DNA of 64,000 nucleotides, from the NCBI RefSeq assembly GCF_003590795.1, contig NZ_QYUL01000002.1:62001-126000 (forward strand), in the 5' to 3' direction. Under the pieces are notes generated by a model that was not told the origin of the DNA, did not search any database, and saw nothing but the letters and a program-made list of their open reading frames with translations. The position numbers and the translations under genes are program-made. Below, one piece after another: positions 33,909-42,109 of this stretch (its first letter is position 1; each line of letters starts with the position of its first letter). This DNA comes from Azospirillum cavernae. Lineage in GTDB: Bacteria; Pseudomonadota; Alphaproteobacteria; Azospirillales; Azospirillaceae.

Positions 33909-34742
33909 ATGCTCAACCCCACGCTCAGCCGCATGGCCCGTCTCGCGATGGCCGCCGCCCTGCTGACCGCCGAAGAGGAGCCGGGCCTGATCGCCGCCGC
34001 GCAGTCCGGCGACCGCCGCGCCATCGACTGCGTGATCCGGTCGCACATGCGCATGGCGGTCAAGGCCGCGACCAATTACCGGCATTACGGCCAGCCCCTT
34101 GATGACCTGTTCCAGGCCGGTTGCTCCGGGCTGGTGATGGCGCTCAACCGTTTCGATCCGAAGCACGGCGTCCGTTTCGCCACCTACGCCCAGTGGTATG
34201 TGCGCGCCGAGGTGCAGGAGTTCGTCTTTCGCAACACGAGCTTGGTTCGTCTCGCGACCACGGCGGCCGCGCGGACCCTGTTCTTCCGCATGCGGGCGGA
34301 ACGTTCACGCATCGAGGCGGCCATGCCGGGAGCGTCGGTTGGCGCGGTCAACCAGGCTCTCGCCGCGCATTTCGGGGTGTCGGTCGGTGAGGTTGAGCGC
34401 TTGGCGGCGGCGCTCGACGTCGGGGATTGGTCGCTCGACACGCCGGTCTCGGAAGACGGCGACCTCCGCCACGTCGATGTCTTGGCGGATGATCGCCCTG
34501 ATCCCGAGACGGCCTTCCTGGAGGCCAACGACGGGGCGGTCCTGCTGCGACGGCTGCGCAGCGCGGTCGAGGCTTTGCCGGAGCGCGACCAAGTGATCGT
34601 AGGTCGGCGCGTGCTTGCCGACGATCCCACGACGCTGGAGGCGATGGGCGCCGAGTTGGGTCTCAGCAAGGAGCGGATCCGGCAGTTGGAAAAGCGCGCC
34701 ATCACGCGGGTGGCGGCCAGCATGGCGCAGGAGATGGCGTGA
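33909..34742 (+). CDS. Phage-encoded RpoH-like sigma factor
   Basis: A 277-residue sigma-70 family protein closest in layout to RpoH. Region 2 (LDDLFQAGCSGLVMALNRFD, then RFATYAQWYVRAEVQEFVF) aligns with host RpoH. The segment TAAARTLFFRMRAERS occupies the place of the RpoH box (host QKKLFFNLRR). Region 4 has the HTH LGLSKERIRQLEKRAITRV. It would redirect host core polymerase, probably to phage middle or late promoters. Its stop overlaps the ATG of the GcrA-like gene (TGATG). Confidence 0.85.
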   Translation: MLNPTLSRMARLAMAAALLTAEEEPGLIAAAQSGDRRAIDCVIRSHMRMAVKAATNYRHYGQPLDDLFQAGCSGLVMALNRFDPKHGVRFATYAQWYVRAEVQEFVFRNTSLVRLATTAAARTLFFRMRAERSRIEAAMPGASVGAVNQALAAHFGVSVGEVERLAAALDVGDWSLDTPVSEDGDLRHVDVLADDRPDPETAFLEANDGAVLLRRLRSAVEALPERDQVIVGRRVLADDPTTLEAMGAELGLSKERIRQLEKRAITRVAASMAQEMA

Positions 34743-34963
34743 TGACGCCGATTCCCGCGCCGCCCTTGGCCACCCGGTCGGCGAGCGTCACCCATCTGCA
34801 TCGAGCGATCCCGGCGCCGCGCGTCTGCCAATGGATCGAGGGCGAGCCGACGCCAGACGATTCCTGCAAATGCGGCGCGCCGTCGGCGCCGGGCCACGCC
34901 TATTGCGGCCCGCACCTGCGGCGGGCGTACCGGATTCCGCCGGACGCCCAGCCGACGCCCTGA
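34742..34963 (+). CDS. Small GcrA-like zinc protein
   Basis: A 73-residue protein. The block VCQWIEGEPTPDDSCKCGAP followed by GHAYCGPHLRRAY matches the C-terminal signature of the alphaproteobacterial regulator GcrA (cysteines 29, 42, 44 and 55, and H58). The N-terminal DNA-binding helix of GcrA is missing. GcrA binds sigma-70 region 2 and methylated promoters, so a truncated phage copy coupled to a sigma gene could modulate or compete for sigma. Zinc binding is inferred. Confidence 0.65.
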   Translation: MTPIPAPPLATRSASVTHLHRAIPAPRVCQWIEGEPTPDDSCKCGAPSAPGHAYCGPHLRRAYRIPPDAQPTP

Positions 34964-34999
34964 TTTCCCACCAACCTGTTTCCCATCAAGGAGGCCCAC

Positions 35000-35821
35000 G
35001 TGGCACGAGGCAGACGTTCATCGGGCGGAAAGTCCAGCAAAGCGGAGCAGCTCCGCGAGCGGTCGAAAGGGCTTCAGGCCCATCAGTTCCACCGCTTCCT
35101 CGACGAGGTCAGCACGAAGCGGCAGGATCTCAACGACGCCAACACCGAGCACGCCTCGGCCTGGAAACAGGCGGACGCGCTGGGCATCCATCCGCGCGCG
35201 GCCAAGCAGATCGCCCGTCTCGACAAGATGGACGCGCTCAAGCGGCAGGACGAGCTGCGCAGCTTCGACCAGATGCGCGGGTTCATGGCGGAGCGCTGGG
35301 GGGCGGAGCCTGACATCTACGAGCAACCGCCAGCCACACCGCTGGAGGTCGCCATCGAGGAGCGCTCTGGCGGCGGCGATGACGCCCCGCAATCGTTGGG
35401 CGATCTCGTCAATCACCTCGTCGAGGGCGCGGCGAACGAGGACGGTCCCAAGCCCGCCTATGACGTCGCCTCTCCGCCGGACCTGCCCGGCCCGTCGGAC
35501 GCCGCCGCCCTTGAGGCGGATTGGGGCGAGGATGGCGCCGACGCCGCCAGCCCGGAGCTGGACAACGCCGGTTACACCTTCGCCAATGGCCGCGCGGCTG
35601 GCCGTGACGGAAAGGGGCCGGAGGCCAACCCGCACGCCGCGACGTCGCCGTCCCACGCGATCTGGGAGCGCGGTCGCGCCCAAGGGGCGGCGGCGGGCGA
35701 CGCCGACGACCTTTACGAGGCGGTGGGCGACGATTCCCCGCCGGTGGAGGATGCGCCGAAGAAGCGTGGCCGTCGTCGCGCCAACGGATCCGACGCGGCT
35801 GGCGCCGCTGCGGTTCACTGA
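35000..35821 (+). CDS. GapR/Rmf-like phage protein with acidic tail
   Basis: A 273-residue protein. Residues 25-100 are helical and charged (LGIHPRAAKQIARLDKMDAL, RQDELRSFDQMRGFMAERWG) and distantly resemble GapR/DUF2312 nucleoid proteins. Residues 190-230 contain an Rmf/CrpP-like pattern (YTFANGRAAGRDGKG, NPH, then WERGRAQG). The end is basic (KKRGRRR). It may bind DNA or ribosomes; both similarities are weak. Confidence 0.5.
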   Translation: MARGRRSSGGKSSKAEQLRERSKGLQAHQFHRFLDEVSTKRQDLNDANTEHASAWKQADALGIHPRAAKQIARLDKMDALKRQDELRSFDQMRGFMAERWGAEPDIYEQPPATPLEVAIEERSGGGDDAPQSLGDLVNHLVEGAANEDGPKPAYDVASPPDLPGPSDAAALEADWGEDGADAASPELDNAGYTFANGRAAGRDGKGPEANPHAATSPSHAIWERGRAQGAAAGDADDLYEAVGDDSPPVEDAPKKRGRRRANGSDAAGAAAVH

Positions 35822-35829
35822 CGGGGGCG

Positions 35830-36357
35830 ATGATGGCTGGCGGCGTCCTTGCCCTCGATTTGGCGACGAACACCGGATGGGCGTTGGGGCGGTTGCCGTT
35901 GCAACCGCTCTTGCCCATCGAGGCCCGCGTCCAGAAGCCGCCGCAACCGATGTCCGGCTGGGTGCGCTTCGGCGCGCCCGGCTGTTCGGTCGGGGCGTTC
36001 GCCGACGCCGCCGAACGCTGGGGCCGCGCCTTTCTGACGGAACACCAGCCGACCGGAATGATCATCGAAAAGCCGATCCTGCCCCAGGAGACCAACCCCG
36101 ACACGGTGTTGAAGCTCAACGGGTTGGCGGCGGTCTTCCTGATGCTGGCCCATCGGTTCAGCATCCGCTGGGTGCGCAACGCCCAGCCCTCCACCGTCAA
36201 GAAATCATTCTGCGGACGAGGCGGTCCCGGCAAAGAAGGGGTGCAGGCGGAATGTCTGGCGCGCGGGTGGCGGTTCGCCACCGACGACGAAGCCGACGCG
36301 CTCGCCCTCCTCGATTACGCCGGACACCTTGCCGCCAAGGAAAGGGCCGCCGCATGA
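35830..36357 (+). CDS. RuvC/RNase H-fold nuclease-like protein
   Basis: A 175-residue protein with the RuvC-like acidic layout: LALDLATNTGW near the N-terminus, MIIEKP mid-protein and DDEADALALLDYA near the C-terminus. Phage homologues act as Holliday-junction or branched-DNA resolvases. It is followed by the helicase gene with a 4-bp overlap, so a joint role in replication or recombination is likely. Confidence 0.75.
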   Translation: MMAGGVLALDLATNTGWALGRLPLQPLLPIEARVQKPPQPMSGWVRFGAPGCSVGAFADAAERWGRAFLTEHQPTGMIIEKPILPQETNPDTVLKLNGLAAVFLMLAHRFSIRWVRNAQPSTVKKSFCGRGGPGKEGVQAECLARGWRFATDDEADALALLDYAGHLAAKERAAA

Positions 36358-37826
36358 GCGCCATTGTTTCCGGTCAAGCCTCGCTGTTCGCGTCTGACGT
36401 CCCCAAGCGCCCGACTCTGCGCCCCTATCAGGATCGCGGCGTTGCGGAGATCCTCGCGTGCCTGCAACGGGGCGTCGATCCCCTCTACGGGCTGCCGACC
36501 GCTGGCGGCAAGACGACGGTGTTCGTCGCGGTCACAGAATTCGTGGTCGGGCTGGGGTGGGAGGTTTGGATCCTCGTCCATCGCCGCGAGCTGCTGAAGC
36601 AGGCGAGCGCCCGGCTGCTGTCCATGGGCATTTCGCATGGGCTGATCGCGCCCGGCGAGCCGCTGACCGACGACCTGGTGCAGGTCGCCAGCGTGGACAC
36701 CCTCGGCGCCCGGCTGGATCAACTGCGCCACCGCCTCGCCCGCGTCCGTCTGGCCATCATCGACGAGGCGCACCATGTGGTCGCCGCGAAGTGGCAGCGG
36801 GTTCTCGACGCCATGGTGAAGGCCCGCCGCCTGGGCGTCACCGCCACGCCGTTCCGCTACGACGGCCGAGGCTTGGGCGCGCATTTCCGGCAGGCCATCG
36901 AAGGACCGACCGTCGCCGAGCTGATCCGTGACGGCTATCTGGCCCGGCCCGCCATCTTCGCCCCGCCCGCCAAGCTGGACCTTTCCAAGGTCAAGAAACG
37001 CGGAGGCGATTACGTCGCCGCCGATCTCGCCAAGGCCGTCGACACCGATGAACTCACGCTTCCGGCGGTGCGCCATTACGCCCGCATCTGCGGCGGCGTT
37101 CCCGCCATCGTCTTTTGCGCTGGGGTGGAGCACGCGCGCCATGTCGCCCAGCAGTTCCAGGCGGGAGGTTGGGAGGCGGCGTCCATCGATGGCGAGATGA
37201 GCGTCCAGGAGCGCGACCGGGCCATCCGGCATCTGGCGTCCGGGCGACTGTCGGTTCTGACCAGTTGCGACATCATCAGCGAAGGCACCGATCTTCCCAT
37301 CGTCGGGGCCGCCATCCTGCTGCGCCCGACGGAATCCACCGGCCTGTATCTTCAGCAGGTCGGGCGTGTCCTTCGAACCTACGAGGGCAAGGACAAGGCC
37401 ATCATCATCGACCAGGTGGGCAACGTCGCCAAGCACGGCATGCCCGACGAGCGCCGCCTGTGGTCGCTGGATGGCGGCCTGAAGGGGTTGGAGCGGGCGG
37501 TCAACGCGACGCGGCGCTGCCGCCATTGCCACTTCGTCTGCGCCAAGGGGCCGAGCGCCTGCCCGCATTGCAGCCGCGCCTATCCGAAGCCGCCGATGGC
37601 CGCCGTGCCCGAGGTCGCCCTGGCGAGCATGCCCAGCATCGGCGGCGTTTCCGCCGAGATGATCGCCCGGATGAAGCTGGTCGACATCCTGCCGCTGGCC
37701 CAGACGGAGGAGGATTTGCGCCGGGTGGCGGCCATCAAGGGCTACAAGCGCGGGTGGGTGCAGCATGTGCTGAACGACCGGGCCGCCACCAAGGCGCATG
37801 GCTACATGCAGCGGAGGTATGGATGA
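36354..37826 (+). CDS. Superfamily II DEAD/DEAH-box helicase
   Basis: A 490-residue helicase starting at the ATG at 36354 within the stop of the preceding gene. Motif I is GLPTAGGKTT, motif II is IIDEAHHV, motif III is GVTATPFR, and motif VI is LQQVGRVLRTYEG. A CRHCHFVC...CPHC zinc ribbon follows near residues 385-405, and a C-terminal helical tail includes KGYKRGWVQHVL. It is the likely replicative or recombination helicase of the phage. The frame is also open upstream to 35379, but that is shadow. Confidence 0.88.
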   Translation: MSAIVSGQASLFASDVPKRPTLRPYQDRGVAEILACLQRGVDPLYGLPTAGGKTTVFVAVTEFVVGLGWEVWILVHRRELLKQASARLLSMGISHGLIAPGEPLTDDLVQVASVDTLGARLDQLRHRLARVRLAIIDEAHHVVAAKWQRVLDAMVKARRLGVTATPFRYDGRGLGAHFRQAIEGPTVAELIRDGYLARPAIFAPPAKLDLSKVKKRGGDYVAADLAKAVDTDELTLPAVRHYARICGGVPAIVFCAGVEHARHVAQQFQAGGWEAASIDGEMSVQERDRAIRHLASGRLSVLTSCDIISEGTDLPIVGAAILLRPTESTGLYLQQVGRVLRTYEGKDKAIIIDQVGNVAKHGMPDERRLWSLDGGLKGLERAVNATRRCRHCHFVCAKGPSACPHCSRAYPKPPMAAVPEVALASMPSIGGVSAEMIARMKLVDILPLAQTEEDLRRVAAIKGYKRGWVQHVLNDRAATKAHGYMQRRYG

Positions 37827-38494
37827 GCCAGAACCGCTCACACGCCGTGATGGCGCAACGCGCCGAGCCGCACGACAGCCTGGATTTTTTCCCGACGCCG
37901 CCCTGGGCGACGCGGGCGTTGTGCTGGCACGTCCTCCGGGAAATCTTCGGCCCCACCGAGGACATGAGCGTCTGGGAGCCAGCCTGCGGCATCGGCGCCA
38001 TGGCGATCCCGCTCAAGGAACGGTTCCGTCGGGTCTATTCCTCCGACGTCCACGACTATTCCCACATTTGGCCCGGTCAGGAGCGCGTCACCGACTTCCT
38101 CCTGCACGGATCGGAAAGCCCGTGCATCGAGACGCAGGGCGTTGACCTGATCGTGACCAACCCGCCGTTCCGGTTGGGCGTCCAGTTCGCCCGCCGCGCC
38201 CTGGAGGCCCCATTCGTCCGGCGCGGCGTCGCGCTGCTTGTCCGCACCGCCTTCTTGGAATCGGTCGAGCGGCACCGCCTATTCACCGATCACCCGCCCG
38301 CCGTCGTCGCGCAGTTCGTCGAGCGCGTGCCGATGGTCAAAGGTCGGCTCGACCGCAAGGCCAGCACGGCGACCAGCTACGCCTGGATCGTCTGGGCGCG
38401 CGGCCAGACCGACACGCGGATGCGGTGGATCCCGCCATGCCGCAAGGCGTTCGACCGGGACAGCGATTGGCCCGTCCAAGGATCACCATCATGA
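37823..38494 (+). CDS. SAM-dependent N6-adenine-type DNA methyltransferase
   Basis: A 223-residue protein; GGAGG precedes the ATG at 37823. The opening SLDFFPTPPWATRAL, the SAM-binding VWEPACGIGAMAIPL and the catalytic NPPF motif (IVTNPPFRLGVQFA) are typical of phage class I N6-methyltransferases. With the C5-methyltransferase of the left arm it gives the phage two DNA-modifying enzymes. The target site is unknown. Confidence 0.83.
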   Translation: MSQNRSHAVMAQRAEPHDSLDFFPTPPWATRALCWHVLREIFGPTEDMSVWEPACGIGAMAIPLKERFRRVYSSDVHDYSHIWPGQERVTDFLLHGSESPCIETQGVDLIVTNPPFRLGVQFARRALEAPFVRRGVALLVRTAFLESVERHRLFTDHPPAVVAQFVERVPMVKGRLDRKASTATSYAWIVWARGQTDTRMRWIPPCRKAFDRDSDWPVQGSPS

Positions 38495-38709
38495 GCGCCG
38501 TCGCCGACATCAGGCCGGGCGTGGCCTTCGCCGTGTCGCATCTCCGCCGGTTGGCGGCGGATGCGCTGCGCGAGCAACCCACCGACCAGACCCGCCACCT
38601 CTGCCTGACCGACGCCGCCCTGCGGCTGGAACGGGCAGCCCTTCAGCAGGGCGCGGCGCGCCGGGCCGACCTGTTTACCTCTCATCAGCCAGCCAAGGCG
38701 GCGGAGTAG
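38491..38709 (+). CDS. Small phage early protein
   Basis: A 72-residue helical protein starting at an ATG that overlaps the methyltransferase stop (ATGA). It contains FAVSHLRRLAADALREQPTD and many Arg and Ala residues. The function is unknown; context suggests a replication accessory. Confidence 0.55.
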   Translation: MSAVADIRPGVAFAVSHLRRLAADALREQPTDQTRHLCLTDAALRLERAALQQGAARRADLFTSHQPAKAAE

Positions 38710-38712
38710 ATC

Positions 38713-39915
38713 ATGGCCACCGAACCCCTCCCCGATCCGCTGGTCCCCGCAGAGATCGACATCGCGAAGCTTGATGGCTTCATGCTCGACACCCGGCGCG
38801 TCCTGTCCTCCGAACTGTTGGCGCTTTCCAGCGGCGACGAATTCAAGGCGGCGGTGACGCTGTGGTGCCGGGCGTGGCAGCAGCGCCCGGCGGCCAGCCT
38901 GCCGAACAACCCGGCCATCCTGGCGAGCTTCGCCGGGGTGACGCCGCAACGCTGGGCCAAGATCAAGGACATGGCCCTCCGGGGCTTCATCCTGTGCAGC
39001 GACGGGCGGCTCTACCACAAGGTTCTCGCCGAAGACGCGTTGCGGGCTTGGGAGGCCCTGACCAAACGTCACGACCGCACGAAGAAGGCCACGGAGGCGC
39101 GCAAAAAAGGACGTGACGGTGATCGTGACGATGAACGTCACGATGCGGCGAACGAACCACGTTACGATAAACGTCACGTTGACCGTGACGACGTTCGTAA
39201 CGACCCTCGTAACGTGGTCCCAACAGTTGTGCGCGACAGGACGGGACGGGACGGGACGGGAGAAAAGAAAAAAGAATCCTTGGCAGGCGGCGGCAACCGT
39301 GAGGCGGCCCGCCCGCCGCCCGATGATCCGGGGGATGGGGATTTGGGGGCCGATGGTCCGGGCGCCGATCCGAACGATGGGGTTCTCGCCATCCGGCGGG
39401 GCGTCGCCGCCGCGTTCGAGCGCTGGTTCGACGAACCCGACCGCCCGTTCAGCCCCGCCGACGACGAGCTGTTCGCCGCCTGGGTCGAGACCGGAACCCA
39501 ACGCGGCCTGTCGCCCGCCGACAGCGCCGCCGCTGCGGTCGAGGAGGTCCAGCGCCAGTTCCAGCGGCTGGAGGGCAAGGGGGCCAGCCAGCCCCGCTCT
39601 CTGCGCGCCGTGCTCGACGCCGACGTCCGCGCCGCCATCCGCGGCGCCAAGCCGGTCAAGCCCTCCGCGCCCGGCAAGCCCCCCGCCACCGTGCCGCCGC
39701 CCTACGCCGGGCATTTCGAGCCGGTCGAATTCGCCGCCTGGATCGCGCCGTGCGTCGTCAGCGTCGCCGACGGCGTCGCCACAATCGTCGCCCCGACCCG
39801 GCGGGACCGCGATTGGGTCGCCCAGCGGTTGGAGGCCAAGCTGCGCGCCGCGCTGGGCGTCGATGCGGTCGAGGTCGTGGTGGCCGCCGCCGCGCCACGG
39901 AGCGCCGCCGCATGA
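38713..39915 (+). CDS. DUF1376-type replication protein carrying an internal iteron array
   Basis: A 400-residue protein. Residues 10-120 have the DUF1376 pattern (DIAKLDGFMLDTRRVLSSEL, LWCRAWQQRPAASLPNN, LYHKVLAEDALRAWEAL), a winged-helix-like domain common in phage replication initiators. Residues 133-168 form a tetrapeptide repeat (RDGD, RDDE, RHDA and so on) encoded by the 12-bp iterons at 39112-39214. The second half is a proline/alanine-rich linker followed by a small C-terminal domain. Position after the helicase and the internal repeats point to an origin-binding initiator like lambda O. Confidence 0.78.
   Translation: MATEPLPDPLVPAEIDIAKLDGFMLDTRRVLSSELLALSSGDEFKAAVTLWCRAWQQRPAASLPNNPAILASFAGVTPQRWAKIKDMALRGFILCSDGRLYHKVLAEDALRAWEALTKRHDRTKKATEARKKGRDGDRDDERHDAANEPRYDKRHVDRDDVRNDPRNVVPTVVRDRTGRDGTGEKKKESLAGGGNREAARPPPDDPGDGDLGADGPGADPNDGVLAIRRGVAAAFERWFDEPDRPFSPADDELFAAWVETGTQRGLSPADSAAAAVEEVQRQFQRLEGKGASQPRSLRAVLDADVRAAIRGAKPVKPSAPGKPPATVPPPYAGHFEPVEFAAWIAPCVVSVADGVATIVAPTRRDRDWVAQRLEAKLRAALGVDAVEVVVAAAAPRSAAA
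39112..39277. other. Candidate phage replication origin: CGTNACG iterons and purine tract
   Basis: CGTNACG palindromes begin at 39112, 39124, 39136, 39160, 39172, 39184, 39196 and 39208, all on a strict 12-bp period; the missing ninth position (39148) holds the degenerate GCGAACG. A further copy lies at 39067. Downstream are four ACGGG units (39241-39260) and an A-rich purine run (39261-39277) that could unwind. The array lies inside the DUF1376 gene, as lambda ori lies inside gene O. Confidence 0.68.
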
Positions 39916-40442
39916 ACGCCGCCCAGCCCTCCACCCGGCAGCCCCGCCGCCGCGTCCCCGAAGGCCTGCGCCGCGCGTTGCCGATGCTGGTGCTGGTTCG
40001 CAAGCAGACCGACGCCCAGATCGCGGCGGATTGGGGGCTGGAGGCGTGGCAGGTGGCCTGTTCGCGCGCCAGGATCGGCTTGCCGAACCACGCCGGGTGG
40101 CCTTGCGGCGACGAGCATTTGCAGCGGCTGGTGCTGGTCGAGCGGCTGACCGACGCGGAAATCGCCGCGCACTACGCCGTTGGCCCGAGGGCGGTCGAGG
40201 CGCGCCGTCTGCGGCTGGGCTTGCGCCGACCGAACGATCCCCGGCCCGAGGCGCGGCGGACCATTGTCGTGATCCGTCGGGCAGAACCGTCGCCGCTCGA
40301 CCGGGCACTCGACGGGCTGGGGAGTCGGGTAAAGCCGGGGCGGCATGGTAGCTGGATGCTCGATGGGCGTCCGGTCGGTGTCGTCACGGTACTTCGAGCG
40401 GGATTGGGCGACGTTCAGCCGGGTCGGTTTCAGGTGGGATGA
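39912..40442 (+). CDS. Phage protein with two HTH-like repeats, unknown function
   Basis: A 176-residue protein starting at an ATG that overlaps the stop of the DUF1376 gene. Two similar segments (RKQTDAQIAADWGLEAWQVA and VERLTDAEIAAHYAVGPRAV) look like homeodomain/HTH repeats. The C-terminal third is strand-like. It could be a regulator or a small terminase-like DNA-binding protein. It is convergent with the pentapeptide gene. Confidence 0.58.
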   Translation: MNAAQPSTRQPRRRVPEGLRRALPMLVLVRKQTDAQIAADWGLEAWQVACSRARIGLPNHAGWPCGDEHLQRLVLVERLTDAEIAAHYAVGPRAVEARRLRLGLRRPNDPRPEARRTIVVIRRAEPSPLDRALDGLGSRVKPGRHGSWMLDGRPVGVVTVLRAGLGDVQPGRFQVG

Positions 40443-40444
40443 CG

Positions 40445-41500
40445 TCAGGGAGGCAGGCCTGTCCCAGTCCATTTGCGGCCATCCGGGAGAATGGTGTCTT
40501 TAAAAGTTGTATTGGTGAGGGAGGCCTCGCTCAGGTTTGCCTTACTCAGGTCGGCTTCGCTCAGGTCGGCTCCGCTCAGGTAGGCTCCGCTCAGATTGGC
40601 CTTCCTCAATTTGGCTCCACTTAGATTGGTCCCGTTCAGGGCGGCTCCACTCAAGTTGGCTTCGCCCAGGAAGGCCCTGCTCAGGTTGGCTCTGATCAGG
40701 AAGGCCTCGCTCAAGTTGGCCTCGCTCAGGCTTGCCTCACTCAGATTGGCTCCACTCAGATTGGCTCCACTTAGATTGGCCCAAGACAGGTTAGCCTTTC
40801 CAAGATCCGTTCGTGAAAGGTCAACCATGATCTTTTTCGCGGAGCGCTGCTCTTTCAAACGGCAAATGACGTCAAGAATCAACTTAATGTCCGTGGGAAA
40901 CGGTGTTGTGGGAGGGGGCGCAGTTGTCCCGTCCGTTTCGACGGAGGGTAAAGCCGGGTGTATCTCGCGGACGTAAGCGCAAAGGATTTCAATGGATTGA
41001 GACAGAAGACGCGGGGCAGATTTTCCCAACGCCTCCAAGGCCAGCGCCGCACCCATGCGGATGGATGACGTGTCGTGCCCCAGTTGCTCGACCGCCTTGG
41101 CGAAGGCTTCGGCGTCCAGCTTACGCGCCGCTGTCATCCCGTCTCGGTGCTGGTTCCAACTGCGCCAGAAAGCCAGAGCCACGCCAATCAAACCAACCGG
41201 CCCCGCCGCGAGCAGTCCGATGGCCGCGACCAGCTTGCCATAGGCTTCAACCTGTTTGTCCGGCTCCTGGATGGTTTTGAAGGCCTTCAAGGCAAGGCTG
41301 GTGTTGGCGCCGATCAGGTCCCAGCCGCCAATGAACCACAGCCCCGGCCCCAACAGGGCCGCGACCACAACCAGGATCACCAAGGCGACCGTGGCGGCGG
41401 GATGATTGCGCCCCCATGCGACCATGGCGGCCATGGGAAGAAGGGCAATTTCAACCGCAAACCGTAACCAAATCTTCAGCGAATATGGCATTCTTATCAT
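40445..41500 (-). CDS. Membrane-anchored pentapeptide-repeat protein, prophage cargo
   Basis: A 351-residue protein. It has three predicted membrane segments (about 9-29, 34-60 and 87-113), a helical linker, then about 20 tandem A(N/D)LS-type pentapeptides (about 232-340) forming a right-handed beta-helix. The array is visible in DNA as imperfect 15-bp repeats at about 40500-40800. It is the only leftward gene in a rightward region and sits between early and late genes, the usual place for lysogenic-conversion genes. A defence or superinfection-exclusion role is possible but unproven. Confidence 0.75.
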   Translation of the reverse strand: MIRMPYSLKIWLRFAVEIALLPMAAMVAWGRNHPAATVALVILVVVAALLGPGLWFIGGWDLIGANTSLALKAFKTIQEPDKQVEAYGKLVAAIGLLAAGPVGLIGVALAFWRSWNQHRDGMTAARKLDAEAFAKAVEQLGHDTSSIRMGAALALEALGKSAPRLLSQSIEILCAYVREIHPALPSVETDGTTAPPPTTPFPTDIKLILDVICRLKEQRSAKKIMVDLSRTDLGKANLSWANLSGANLSGANLSEASLSEANLSEAFLIRANLSRAFLGEANLSGAALNGTNLSGAKLRKANLSGAYLSGADLSEADLSKANLSEASLTNTTFKDTILPDGRKWTGTGLPP

Positions 41501-41638
41501 CTTCCCACAGCTTTTTAATTGCTCTCAATACCGAACCGCACGCAAAAAACAACGACTGAAAAAATACACAACTTTTACCATAACAGCCACACCTGCGAAC
41601 CTCTTCTCACCCCGCCGCCTGCGATCCATGGTCGTGGC
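41501..41638. promoter_or_regulatory. AT-rich divergent region before the late genes
   Basis: This 138-bp region separates the leftward pentapeptide gene from the terminase. It is AT-rich between about 41505 and 41590 and should contain both promoters. No clear -35/-10 pair or consensus phage operator was found. Confidence 0.35.
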
Positions 41639-42109
41639 ATGGCGACCCGTGCTGAACGTACCGAAGAAAAAAGAGCGGCCTTCCTCAAGGCGCTCGAAGA
41701 GAACGGCGGCAACATCACCGCCGCCTGCAAGACCGCGCGCTATGCCCGGCAGACCGCCTACGAGGCGCGCGAACGGGATGAGGTCTTCGCCAAGGCTTGG
41801 GACGAGGCGGTCGAGCGCGGCATCGACGCCTTGGAGGACGAGGCCCTGCGCCGGGGCAGCAGCGGCACCCTGAAGCCCGTCTTCTATCAGGGGGCCAAGT
41901 GCGGCACCGTCCGCGAGTATTCCGACACGCTGCTGATCTTCATGCTGAAGGCCAAGCGCCCGCTGAAGTTCCGGGACAACGTGGCGATTGAGCATTCCGG
42001 CAAGATCGACCACGGCGCGCTGTCGGACGACGAGCTGAACGCCAAGATCGCCAACCACATCGCGAAGCTGGCCGCCGGTGGCGGTGGTGACGGAGGGCAT
42101 GGCGAATGA
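41639..42109 (+). CDS. terS: Terminase small subunit-like protein
   Basis: A 156-residue protein starting at the ATG at 41639 (MATRAERTEEKRAAF). An N-terminal HTH (LEENGGNITAACKTARYARQ, about 20-40) and a helical body with VFAKAWDEAVERGIDALEDE are typical of phBC6A51/terminase small subunits that recognise the pac/cos site. It is coupled to the large-subunit ATPase by a 4-bp overlap. Confidence 0.82.
   Translation: MATRAERTEEKRAAFLKALEENGGNITAACKTARYARQTAYEARERDEVFAKAWDEAVERGIDALEDEALRRGSSGTLKPVFYQGAKCGTVREYSDTLLIFMLKAKRPLKFRDNVAIEHSGKIDHGALSDDELNAKIANHIAKLAAGGGGDGGHGE

Noticed and set aside
39105..39240. Hydrophobic antisense peptide repeat opposite the iterons
   Set aside because: It is the mirror of the 12-bp repeats read on the other strand; no start signal supports it.
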